A stretch of 64,000 nucleotides of DNA from Desmodesmus armatus (taxonomy: Eukaryota; Chlorophyta; Chlorophyceae; Sphaeropleales; Scenedesmaceae): positions 62,001-126,000 of the forward strand of contig VIIQ02000187.1 in assembly GCA_007449985.2 (NCBI GenBank). The letters run 5' to 3'. Position 1 is the first letter of the stretch. Each line of letters begins with the position of its first letter. The notes under the pieces are model-generated. The model did no database searches and was not told the origin of the DNA. It saw nothing but the letters and a program-made list of their open reading frames with translations. The position numbers and the translations under genes were made by a program. Positions 12,901-24,900 of the stretch are shown here, piece by piece.

Positions 12901-15900
12901 GATGGATGTGAAGTTGGAGGCTGTGCCTTCGGCACCAAGTGACCCATCTGCAGGTGATTACGCTGCAAGCTACTAACCCGGGCAAACTGTGCTTGATTTT
13001 TTTCAAGCGGCTTCAGCTGCCCAGTTTGGTCTTGAAAGTAACAAATGCGCCACATATGCGCACGTGGCAAAAATGACATGTACTCTACGATGAAGAATTG
13101 GCATCATGTGTGTACACACATGCCGGTCTGCCTTGAGGTATAGCCCTCGTTACAAGCTAGCTTGCAATCAGCGCAGCCAAGTAGCTGAAAGTCAAGGTGT
13201 AGAGCCTCAAGCTAAGTACTCTGCTTTTTCTTTCTTGCAGGCACACTGCTGTCTCTGAGAGCGCTGGTTGTCAACACAGCCAAAATGCGCATGCACAACA
13301 CAGCTATCGGCCTTGATTGGCCTTCATCCGGCATGCAAGTTGCATGTGGAGTGCAGGACACCCTGGGCTCTGGAATGGTTGCTCCATGGTCTCTGGGCTC
13401 TGACATTGGAGTGGGCCAGCAAGTCAGCTGCAGCTTCTCTGGGATGTTGAGTGCAGCCGACATGGCAAATGCGTCGTATATCCCTGGAGATATGGGCGCG
13501 GTGCAGATACAGCTGAGAGCAAGTGCCGACTTCGGTCCGCAATCCTTTTCGACGCAGCAGTATGCGACTACGCTGGTTCGCATCGATGATGGCCCTCGTG
13601 TGACTCTGCAGCTGAAGTCTGAGAGTTGCGTTGCTCCTGTTCGCGCTGGTGAGTTGATGTTGCTGTCCAAGAGGTGTGGAACAGGGCTTGGGTATGTCAT
13701 GTGCGCGTGCATCGAAGTTGGACAGCACAGTATCACAGATTGCACAAATACAAGCCCAGTGCTGGTGGCCACTCTGGGATGTGTGTCGCCACTCCTCATT
13801 GTGAAACGTTCCCTGGACGGCAGTGACTGACATAACATGCTCACAAGACGTTTAGTCCTTAGGAAGCACTGCTGCCTCATAAACAGACCTATGACAGTAA
13901 GCCCTGCTGCTGTGGTGTTTTTCTCTGTCTGTGCTCCACGTGGCCCTCCTTGCCGCATTTGTTGCTTGCATCAAGGCTCTGCAAGTAGTCAGTATGGAGC
14001 ATCAACAGCCTCAGGTGGGCCCGAGCAACCATCTACACCGTGGCTTCTGTGTCAGAGTGGGCTAGTTATATTGGGCATGGTAAATCAGGAGCAGCGCTGG
14101 CTGCCTGTGGGGCATTAGGCATGTTCTGAACCTTGCAGCAGTGACAGTAACAGCAGTAGGTGATGACTGCAGCACCTCTCCAGCATGCCATGTTATCTAG
14201 AGTCAGCGCATGTATAACAGCAGTGCAACACAACCAAGCACCTTCCTTCTCCTTTCATAAGTCTTTGACATTGCTGTGTGGTTGTCTGCTTATCGATATG
14301 CAGAGTACCAGGTCGTGCGTAGGCCAGGGAAAGAATGGCTGATTTTCTTGACAACCCCTACATTTGCCAATGCACAAGCTCGTTGTTTGCAAGAGGGTGC
14401 GGAGCTTGTGTCTGTGTCAAGCCCCGAGGAGAATGCTGCTCTGCTCAGTGCAGCAAGGAGCGCTGGTGTCTTTGCTGGTGGTGCACACCTGACTTTCTGG
14501 ATGGGGCTTGTCAGCAAGACAGGGAACCGCACAACCAACAAGACAGAATGGATGTGGCTCGCTACCGGCCAGACACCTACATTTGATGGGTGGTCAAAGG
14601 CTGGTAGTCAGTATGGGGCCCGGCCAGACAACTACCAGAACAAGCAAGGTCTTGCAGCCATCATGCATTCAGACGGCAGCTGGGGTAAGTTTTGATTTGA
14701 TCTGACCGACATACGTGAGGCGCTGTGTAAGATGTTTGTTGTTAGTACAAACTGTTGTGTTTCGGTGCTGTTGTTGTTGACAGCAACGACTGTGATGCAC
14801 AGCATCAAGTGGCACTCGATGTCAGGTGGATCACGTCTATCAGCCTGAACATGCATGTCAAGTTGCCGTCAAGAAAAACCCCAGGCGGCTGTCCAAAAGC
14901 CCTCAGGTGCCTCTGCAAGCATGGTGTTGTGCTGTTGCTGATGACTGCAGATGATGACTATGACGCAACCCATCCGGCAGCTTTCATTTGCAGTCGAGGT
15001 GTGTGGATGTGCAGAGACCATGCAGGGTAGTTGGTGCAAGTAAACTGCAAGAGCCACAAGCAAACCTTCCAAACAATTGCTGTTGTCACATGTTGCAGTG
15101 AACCGCAGCCATATTTGCAGGCTCGTGTGCAGCCGCTCAGTCTGTCTTTTGCATGTTTGGTGACAACTCGTTGCATGGTGTGTTGCTGTACATTGCAGGA
15201 GGGTTCCTTACATGCCAACTGAACATCACAAACGCTGGCAACAGCAGCTTGCAGAACACAATCGTGTTGGAGCATCCTGAATGCACCCCTGCAGTCAACC
15301 TGGCGCCTGGTGACACCACAAGCTGCTACATCAGCTGGCCCTTGTCGCAGGATTCCTTCGACAGCTGGGATTCTCAGTATGCCTACATGGCCTCTGGGGG
15401 TGTACAGATGTCAACAGCGGTGACTGCCTTATCGAGCGGCAATCAGCTCGGCATCTTGGCCTTTACAAGCGTGAAGGTTCCTCTCAAGTCGCAACCCAGC
15501 ATGAACGTTACAACATCGATGTGCGACATATATGGCTCTGCGATGTCCTGCTTCCAAAACACGACCGCTTCAGTAGGTGAGATGCGTCGACCACTTGTAT
15601 GCCCATGTTGCTTGTGGCTGCGTCTGTTGCATTCTTGCTCCATCCATCCCGCCATCGGTGTTTGACGGTGTTGGGTGACGATCGCTTGCTGCCGTCGCCG
15701 TGCGATCGTTGTTGTCGTGCAGGCTCGACCGTCTGGCAGTTCTTCAACATCGTCAACACCGGAAATGTTGCTCTCAGGGGGGTCGATACTGTGCCAGGAG
15801 GCGACCTCACGCAGCTAGGATGCAGTCTGCCGCTGGGCAGCACACTTCCTGTCGGTCAAACGATGTCCTGCACGGGCTACAGGGTTGTCACACAGGATGA

Positions 15901-18900
15901 CGTGGAGGCCAATTACGTCAACTGGATCCAACGCATCGTCACAAGCAACATCATTGACGAGCCTCCTAGCCTTTTGACGCGCGTGGTGCAACTAGCCCCG
16001 GTTACTCTCCAGAGATCTGCTGACATGCTGCTGGAGTTCAACAATCAGACCTGTTGGCACTCGACATGGTCCCGTAAGTGCTGCTGATAAGTCTGCTTGC
16101 AGCGTGAACATAGCGCGGCGTGTCCATTTGGAAAGTATGCAGTCCAGCAACACTCCTCAGTCAGTGATGCACCCGTCTAACATACGCTGTGTTGTTTGGT
16201 GTGTCTGCCTCTGCAGCAAGCATGGTTCAATGCTATATCACAGTGTGGAACACGGGTGCGCTCAAATTGCATTACTACGGTGCAAGCTGGACTGGTCCAG
16301 ATCACCCATTGTCGCGCCAACAAAGCCTACCTGAAGACCCGGGTGCTCCCCCCCAAGACAACATGCGATCTTATGTGGGTAGCAGCGATCCTGCTAATGT
16401 ACAAACAGCAGAATATTGCAATACATGCAGGCATGTAGTGCAATATTCTTCATTTGAGTTGCGCACGTGCCTCAATGCACACCTGCACACGTGCCATAGT
16501 ATGCCAAACATCAGGCAAAAACCCAAGCCACATGAAACTCATATGCTTACCAGACCTGCCCGATTCTGTTGCAGTTTGGCATGCAAGTGACGCCACAAGA
16601 CCTCGCTGCGGGCTATGTGAACATCACAGTCAGCCTGTCAGCAAGGCACAGTGAAGTCATGGGAAGGACCTCCCTGACCAGAAGCAGCTCAGCACTAGTT
16701 CAGCTGCAGCCATTCCCTGCTATGGAGCTGACTGTCAAAAGGGCTGCCAACCAGGCACTGTGGGTCACACCAGGTACGCAGTCAAATTGTCAGGCTGGTA
16801 CCTGCATGTATGCAGAAGATTGGTTGAGTTTTCGCTCGCTGAGTTTGCCCCTTAGGGCGGCAACTTCCTGGCAGTGGTTCCAGCTCACTTCAGCTGGGCT
16901 GCTCTAGGGTAGAGCCAGGCAATGGCTGTGCGCGGAGTCAGTACATGTGTCATGTGCCAACTGGTCTCGTGTGGATTCCCATCCCGCAGGTACCGTGGCA
17001 CAGTTTGATGTCGTCATTTCCAACAGGTATGGCAGCAGTTGTTTGTTTGGGCGCATTATACACATACTTATAGTTCAGCTTGGCTTGAATGGAACCAGCA
17101 AGCTTTGGTGTCCGACGGCATGACAGGCAAGGCCTGCTGTGTCCTCACTTCACCGATTTGTGGAGGCTACTGCTGCACCGGCCCCTTGTCGCTGTGAGGG
17201 CAACACCTGTGCTTATGTGGGTTTCAATGCCACGACGCAACCGGCCACTCTGTTGCCGCCGCCTGGCGTTCCCTTCTGCTTGTACACCCGTATCCCCATC
17301 AAAACTGGTGCATCAGCTTGCGTCAAAACCATAACTTCATTCTTGAATGTCCCGTGTATGATGATCTGCGCACCGCCTGCCCAGCCTTTGCTGACCCGGC
17401 TTCAGTCCAGTTGGGTGACCAAGATTGTGTTGCTACTGTGTTTCAACATGCCGAACAGTCGGCCCTGGCACACACTTTGTACAAAATGAAAGTGCGCAGA
17501 GCACGCTTGCTTGGCCTTACTATGGGTATTTGACTGACTTTGTTCTGTTTCTTGTGTCCACACTGGTATAGTTGCCTGCCCTCATCTCTGCACACAATAG
17601 GTTCCTAGCATGGCTGGCACTTGCTGCAATTCTGGTGGTTCTGCCTTCTTTGGTCAACCCGGTGTAGGTGGTGCAAACCACCGCAGGGGAGACAACTTAT
17701 GAGGTTCACCTGGCTCGATCCTGGTGGGCAATGCCATTGTTGTTTGGCGAAAATGTCCATGTAACATACTCCCCCATATGTGTTTGTTTGCGTGCAGGGG
17801 CACCGTTGCGCTCAGGGATGTCAACTTCACACACACCTACTTCATGTACGAGCGCCAGTTTGACAATATTCAGTGCCCATCCAGTAACAGTACGCTGCCT
17901 GTGGGCGGCAATATCACCTGCACAGCCAGCTACACAGTCCAACCATCAGACGTCCAGCGAGGTGTTGTCTGGTTGCATTTAGTGGCGACATCCAGCACGC
18001 TTCCTGATCACAATCGACTCGTGTACAGCAACTCGTATGGCAACATGGGGGCTCTGCTGGTGCAAGGCACATCACAGATTGAGATGGATGTTGTTGCCAG
18101 CAGCTGTGTCAAAGTGGCGCCCAACAGTAAGTGCCTTGTTGAGAAGAATTCAGTTGCGATACATACCAAAGCAAAGCAAAATCACACCTTTGTCCGCTTC
18201 AGCGAAAAGGTCATTCGCAATCACACCATGATACATAGTACCAGTACTTTACACTCCCCACATGCCCAGAGAGTGCACACTCCCCTCATGCACATAGTCT
18301 CCAACAGCTGAAGCAAGCTGGTTGGTTGAATACGGCTGATTGCACCCATCACCATGGTCGTCTTTTGTGTTGCAGGCGCAGCAAATGGCACCAGCGTGGC
18401 GGCAGTTGAGTGCGCAGTGGTTGTGAGGAACACAGGCACAATGTTGCTTGGCAACATTTCACTGCCTGGCATAAATGGGACATGCTGGCTGTCAAGCAGT
18501 GGAGGCATGTACAACAACAGTGGTGGCATGTACGGCAATGGAAGCATGTACGCTACCAATGGAAGCATATACGGTAGCAATGGAAGCATGTACGGTAGCA
18601 ATGGAAGCATGTATGCTACCAATGGAAGCATGTACACCACTGGCGGAGGCGAGTACATGACTAACGGCAGCTGGTCCATGACCAATGGAAGCATGCAGGT
18701 CACCAACGAGAGCATGTACAGCACCAGCTTTGGCATGCACAACCCCTACACAGGCATGTTCAGCCGCCCAGTCAACACGACAGGACTCGAAACCGACACC
18801 TACACAGTGCTCTGGCCTGGGGACATCTTGAGCTGCACTGTCACTAGGTACGTGCTAACAACGCCGCCCAGCAATTGAACCCTTTCACTTCTAGGAGGCA

Positions 18901-21900
18901 TGGGCTTTGGTTGGCATATGCTTGGTGTAACAGTGGTATGGACCGTGATGGAGCGATAGTACCTTGTGCATCTGCCAGATCACAACTGTTTGCAGCAGCA
19001 TTCTGGTGTGCGTGCTTCACGCCACGTATGTATCCGCGCATTCATTGCAGCACAACCGACTTTGTTGTTGCCTTGCTTGTCGTGGCTGTAGGACATTCGC
19101 ACCTGGCGATGCTGTGGTAAACGTAACTGTGGAAGCTGCCTCAGCAGCACCCATCTGGTACATCCCATACTATGCCTCAAGTGACAGTGAGAGGTTCAAT
19201 GCCACTCGGGTGTCCAGCAACCCTGACAGTGCTATCGTGGTGCTACAAGAGGACATCCCTATGATGGATGTCACCCTCTATGCATACCCTTCTACGGTGC
19301 TGAATGTTGGTACGTCTGATAAGCTGGGGGCACTGTACACTTCCCTGCAGCTCAAAGAGCTGTCAACAAACATTGCACTTGGGAGGCCCAACTTGAGGAA
19401 ACAGCCCGGGATAGTGGCTACCTGCTGAGTACAAGTCATACGCCTCGTGCAACACTTGCACAAGTTCTGCTTTGATCACGCATGCGGTGCTGAGTGATGC
19501 ACTTGTTTCTGCAACTGCAGGGGAAACCATCAATGTGACTGTCATTTTGGGCAACACTGGAACTGCTGTTCTGGGCGGGGTTGCCGTACATGTTCCAGAG
19601 TGGCTCAACAGAACTCTGACATGCGCAGTAGGAAACCAGTCAACCGCATCCCAAGGATTGACATTGGCAAGCCAGCAAGCACTGGTGTGCCACGGGGCAT
19701 ACAATGCGACTTTGGCAGACTTTGAGTGGGGCACACGTGTGATAAATGTGACTGCTACAGCGGCTTCAGGCCCTGCACACCTGGTGGAGCAGCCCTATGT
19801 GGTAGTCGGTTTTGCGCAGAAGGCCGAACTGCGTGTGGTCCTTGAGGCAACAGCATGCAGCAGAGTGCCTGCAAAAGCAGGTGAGTGTCATGAGCCCCTT
19901 AGTTCTGTGATGTGCAGCTAGTATCCACTTGGTATCCCTGGCCTGCGAGGCTGCAGGTTGCTGGTTGGTAGTTTGTACAAATGGGCTAGCGATGACAGCA
20001 CACACTTGCGCTGCTGCTGTCTGATGCCGTTGCAGGGGAGTTGCTCACCTGCCCTGTTACATTACATAATGTTGGCAACCTGGCCCTCCAAAGCATCTCC
20101 CTCACCAACCCAGCATCCGCATGCACAGCGAGCCTGCTGGAACCCTACGGCATTCCGCACACCTGCAACATCACCGTGGCGGCCGCTCAAGAGGACTTTG
20201 AGTTTGGGGCACTGTACGTATATTTTGAGGGAGTGGCCTTCCCACGGACAGCCGCTGTGACACCCAGCATTACGTGGAATGGGTCTGCGGTGGTGCCGCT
20301 GACAGCTATTGGGCGGATGCATGTGGAGGCGACAGCAGACCCGATGCTGATCACGCAAGCAGGTAGGTACTTAGTTTGGGGCTGCACATGACTGCATGCA
20401 TGTGCGTGCGGGCATTCGCAATTTGCATGGGCAAGGCCGAGTCGTGAACACACATGCACACCGTGGCCAAGCGCTTACAGTTGCTCTGCATGTGGGGGGG
20501 GGGGGGGTAAGCAGCTGCCAAAGGTGCTGCCTTACTATTCCTGAGCAACGCTGGCGCTGTTCCTGCAGGTTCCAATGTGTCCCTGACATACAGACTGCAA
20601 AACACTGGTAACGTCAGACTGACTCTGGACAGCACGACAGTGGTGGTGGATGGAGTGGGTGCCCTGCATTGCGGCAACATGACAGGAGTGGTCAACATGA
20701 CAGGATCTGGAAACATGACAGGATCTGGCAACACGACAGGCTTTGGCAACATGACAGAGTTCGGCAACATGACGGGACCTACCTATTCCATTCTGGAGGT
20801 GGATGCACACATCTACTGCAGGTGTGTAGCGGTGGTGTATCGCTTGATCTGTAACAAGCAATTGACAGGTGTGCGCCCAATGTAGAACAGCCAGTATGTC
20901 GTGTGCTGGGACGAGGTGCTTGACTGAAAAACACTGATGTGTTTGTTTTTGACTGTGGTGTGTTTTGTCTGCACAGCGGGGCCTACAACATCTCCCAGGA
21001 GCTGTTTGAGTCAGGGCCACTAAACATCACAGCCAATGTCACTGCCGGCAACCTTTCCGAGCCAGTGTTTGCACCCACTCTGGTTGTGCAAGTACAACAC
21101 CACCCACTCTTGGATCTGGCAATCTGGCACGACACATGCTCTGTGGATGCAGCAGGGATGCTGGCATGCAGGCTGGATGCTTCCAACAGGGGCAACGTGG
21201 GGCTGATGGATTTGGATGTTGCTGGAGACGCCTCAAACTGCAGCTTTGGCCACCTGGCTGTCAACCAGTCCGTGTCATGCTCAGTGAGCAAGACGCTAAA
21301 TCAGCAGCAGCTGTGGTACGGTGGCAGCATTGACATCTTCGTGCCGTTCAACGTCACCCCGAGAGGACATATGTCATTCCTGGAGCTGTCGCCGCCAACA
21401 ATCTTCACCGTGAACCTCAGTATGGTGGCTGGCTTCAATGCAACACCACCAGTGCTGAGTCTGAATGTCATCAACAGCACTGTGGAGCCAACTGCAGTGT
21501 ACAATTCAGGTGAGGGCAGTCAGCATGGGACATCGACATCACCCCAGATTGACAATCATGGTGGCGCCAGAGTGCTGCTTGCGCAACATGCATGGTATGT
21601 TTGTGTGGTGAAAAATGTGTGCATGTACCAAGCACGCTGTGCATGTTTGTGCATGTGCAGGTCAAGATGTGAGCTACTCCATCATGTTGCTGAACGACGG
21701 TGCTGATCTGCGGGACGTCAGTGCGGTAACTTCAGCCACAAATGTCAGCTGCACCCCACTAGGTGGCATGAATGCGACCAATGTCCTTCAAGCGGCAGCG
21801 GTGCTGGCTTGCAATGTCAGCTACACAGCCACAGAGCAAGACGTTATCCATGGAGCACTCAACCACACCCTCAGAGTCGTTGCCTTGGGCCCAAGCTTCA

Positions 21901-24900
21901 ACACAACAACATTCTACGAGCTGGATGTGCAGCTTCCACTGGTCGCTGCGCACCGTCCGCCTATGCTGTCAGCGGTCATCAACACAGACTCATGCAACAT
22001 CCCCACCCAATCAGGTTGGCGCTAGGTAGCCTGTCTGCAGTATGTTCCCATGCCAGTACATGTACACCAGCGTGCATGCGGCCCTCGTCAGGCTTTGATG
22101 GCATGGTGTTGTGATCGATCGAAATTGATTGCTTTGTACCACCCTGACACACACGGCTGGCTTGAAGTGCTGCTGAGCCTTTGTCAACCCACCTGATGAA
22201 CACTGCCGTGTCTGTTGCAACATTCAGGGCTCGGGGGTGCTGTCAACTGCACACTGCTGCTCACAAACTCTGGCCCTACGGCCATATGGGGCCTGAGTGT
22301 CAATATCCTGGGCATCACTTACCACAGCCGCAGCTGCACTAACGTGACCAGTCTTGCACCGGGCGAGTCTGCAAACTGCACCGTGCGCCAGAGTGTGATG
22401 CGGTCTGACTTCGACAAGTGGGACGAGTTTGGTCAGATGTTCATGGTCAAGCTGCGTGTGGATGCTAAGGCGGCAGATGCTGATGATGCGCCTGTGGTGT
22501 ACCATTACGTCAACACTACAGTGCCGCTGGAGTCTCTGCCGGCTTTGGCGGTGGTTGATGCTGTGGCAAGCCCTTCAACTGTCATTGAAGCAGGTGGGTT
22601 GGCTGGCTGACATTCAGCTTGCGGTGCAGACTTCATGCAGATCAGAAAACCATGTTTTGTATGATGTCCTTTGCAATGAGATCGTGTCCAAGGTGACGGC
22701 GATGAGCCAGTATGCAACCTGTGCACAGTTGGTGGGCTGGCGAAGTCTGGTGCTCCACCAATTGTGTTGCTGCTGCTATTGCAGGGATGATTGTAATGTA
22801 TGCGGCAACACTTGTCAACCACGGCAACGTCGCCCTGCGTCGGCTGAACATCACCGCACCGGGGTCTTTAGTCAACGGCTCCTGCACGGATTCGCCCTTG
22901 GATGCACGTCTGGAGGTCGGAGCGACGCTGCAGTGCGTTGCTTACTTCTTTGTCGGTCAAGATGACATCGAACAAGGCGCATTCAACAATACGTTTGAAG
23001 CATCCGCTCTGGCGCCGCGCGGCGCCAACAATACGTTCAGGGCAGTTCTCAGCCTCGCAGCTGTCACGGCACCCAGTTCGGCATCACTGTCCGCGGTGAT
23101 CCATACTGCAGTGTGCAGCCAACCCAAGTTTGCAGGTGCGACATTTCTCATCAAGCGGGTTGCCGTGACATCTGGATGTTCGGGGGAAAAGTACTCGTGG
23201 GCAAAGATGTTGATGGGTGCGCCATGAAATTTGTGCTCGTTTCCTGTGCAGGTGATACACTGGTCTGCGAGCAGGCCCTGCTGCTGAGCAACACGGGCAA
23301 CAGGCGGCTGGGCAACGTCACCGCAAATGGAGATGCGACATGCAGTATGCAGCCCGGCACATGGCTGGAGCCCGATGCAGACTTCAACTGCACGGTAAGA
23401 CAACCCATGGCACTATTTTGCCACTGCCACACCTCAGCAGGTGGTTTCAAGCGTGCTCGCACACACACTGTTGATGTCGGCACATAGGTGTGTGTAGTAT
23501 TGAGCGCGGGCACGAACGTTTGATGTGTCTGGCTGTCTCATTCACTGCAGGTGACATGCGTCTGCAGCCAAGATGATTTCGAAGCTGGGGGCCTCAATCT
23601 CACTGCCACAGTAACAGCCCACACTCTGACTGGGTCTCATGAGCTCCTGCAGCTGTTTGCTGTCAGTGCAGTCAACCTTACGCAAGTCAGATCGATGAAT
23701 GTCAGCGTCAGTGCGGGCAACGTGACAAGGCTGGACAGAGCAGGTGAGTGTCCCAACGGCATGATTGGCACTGACATAGAGTGATGGTACAGGGCAGTTC
23801 CAGTCAGCTTGTCACATGATCAGCTAGGGTTGAGGGTTTCCGTACCAAGAAAACCCCAACACACGGTTATCCCTGAGAAAGCTAGGTCCTGCCAGTGCCT
23901 GTGCCACAGGTTGGTGGCACCAACTTAGCCAGCCAAGCAGCTACATGCATCGCCTGTGCAGTACAACTGTACGATGAATGGCGGTGCTGAACTTCACCTA
24001 AACGTTATCATGGCATGTGTGTGCTTTGTGTGCAGGTGTCGCTGTGGAGTTGACAGTCACTGTTGTAAACACGTAAGTGGAGCAAGCTCGAGACCCGATG
24101 CATGCATCACTATCAGCCCCAATCTGCTGGATGCAGACAGCCAGTTTCCAGCAAACAGCCACAGAGCGGGGTGGGGGTCGTTCTGTAACTCATCATCATC
24201 CCCAGCATGTTGCCAGGTTGCTCCCACCAACACCTGAGGCCTAACACATCCTTCCGTGTCACTTGTCATGATGCTTTGCTGAATTTGCCACCACCACCTG
24301 CAGAGGCAACCTTTTCCTGGAGAATGTTATGCTCAGCAGCTCCAGCTTCAACCTCACAGCCTGCCCCTTCAACACCACCCTAGCCATTGGCGAGGCGGCC
24401 AGCTGCACCGGGAACTACACAGTCACGCAGGCAGATGTAGAAGCTGGCGTGGTTGTCATACGAGCCACTGGTAGCTCACCATCGCTGCCTGCAGCTGCTC
24501 AGGTTGTGTGGGCACCTGACTGGATGGTGCCTGTTGACAGCAAGCCTCAGCTGGCGGTGGACATTCTGGCACCCAACTGCACCCAGAATCAGAGCCCTGG
24601 TAAGCGCACAGTGCAGCTGTGTCTTGTTGCTGCAGCAAGATGTTTGAACCTGCACCATGTTTGAACCTGCACCATGTTTTTGTGCACGGAAGGAAACACG
24701 CAGCACTACGGTACACATGTTGGAAGTAACAACCAGGTGAAGCCAGCTTGCAACAGACACAAATGCCGGTGTTGCTGAGCAGCCATAAGCTGATGAATCG
24801 TACTTGGAAAGCGTATGACAGTTTGCTGCCGGCCTGTGCCCATCTTTGAAAATGCAGCCACGATGGTCAGCTGCCCAGTGGTCGTGTACAACCCTGGCAA

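Larger units (their letters stand above)
9360..16773 (+). repeat. Block 2 of the higher-order repeat, with a lectin domain replacing domains h-i
   Basis: Exons: a 9360-9396 and 9609-9916; b 10111-10255 and 10391-10575; c 10791-11132; d 11303-11623; e 11958-12413; f 12603-12953; g 13241-13648; lectin 14304-14684 and 14951-14998; j 15199-15576; k 15723-16073; l 16217-16374 and 16575-16773. Domain f shares a distinctive layout with the 27237 exon of block 4 (GNVP-S start, DFxW in the middle, an AxGxD strand). Domain j shares the FD-x-W motif with 7462, 22228 and 29546. Ten beta domains plus one lectin domain occupy the place of twelve. Donors GTGATT at 10576 and 12954 are non-consensus but phase-correct. 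Confidence 0.72.
16990..23743 (+). repeat. Block 3 of the higher-order repeat (10 domains)
   Basis: Exons: a 16990-17026 and 17798-18126; b 18376-18847 and 19092-19309; c 19521-19880; d 20036-20362; e 20569-20821 plus the first part of 20977-21509; f the rest of 20977-21509; g 21661-22014; j 22228-22593; k 22785-23135; l 23252-23394 and 23551-23743. Assigning 21661 to g is tentative. Two domains found in blocks 1 and 4 are missing. The e/f intron seen at 4376-4512 and 34354-34490 is absent here, with both domains fused in one exon. Domains b and e each carry an in-frame short repeat rich in N-glycosylation sequons. The intron after the micro-exon holds a retroelement tail. Confidence 0.72.

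Noticed and set aside
16217..16374. Alternative frame in the block 2 l-domain exon giving RVLPPKTTCDL
   Set aside because: It resembles the usual late Cys of the repeat, but only the other frame gives phase 0 at a GTGGGT donor and continues into FGMQVTPQDLAAG.
18221..18742. 173-codon - strand frame with repeated MLPL-like units
   Set aside because: Exact complement of the NGSMY minisatellite. It looks hydrophobic and membrane-like but is a by-product of the repeat.
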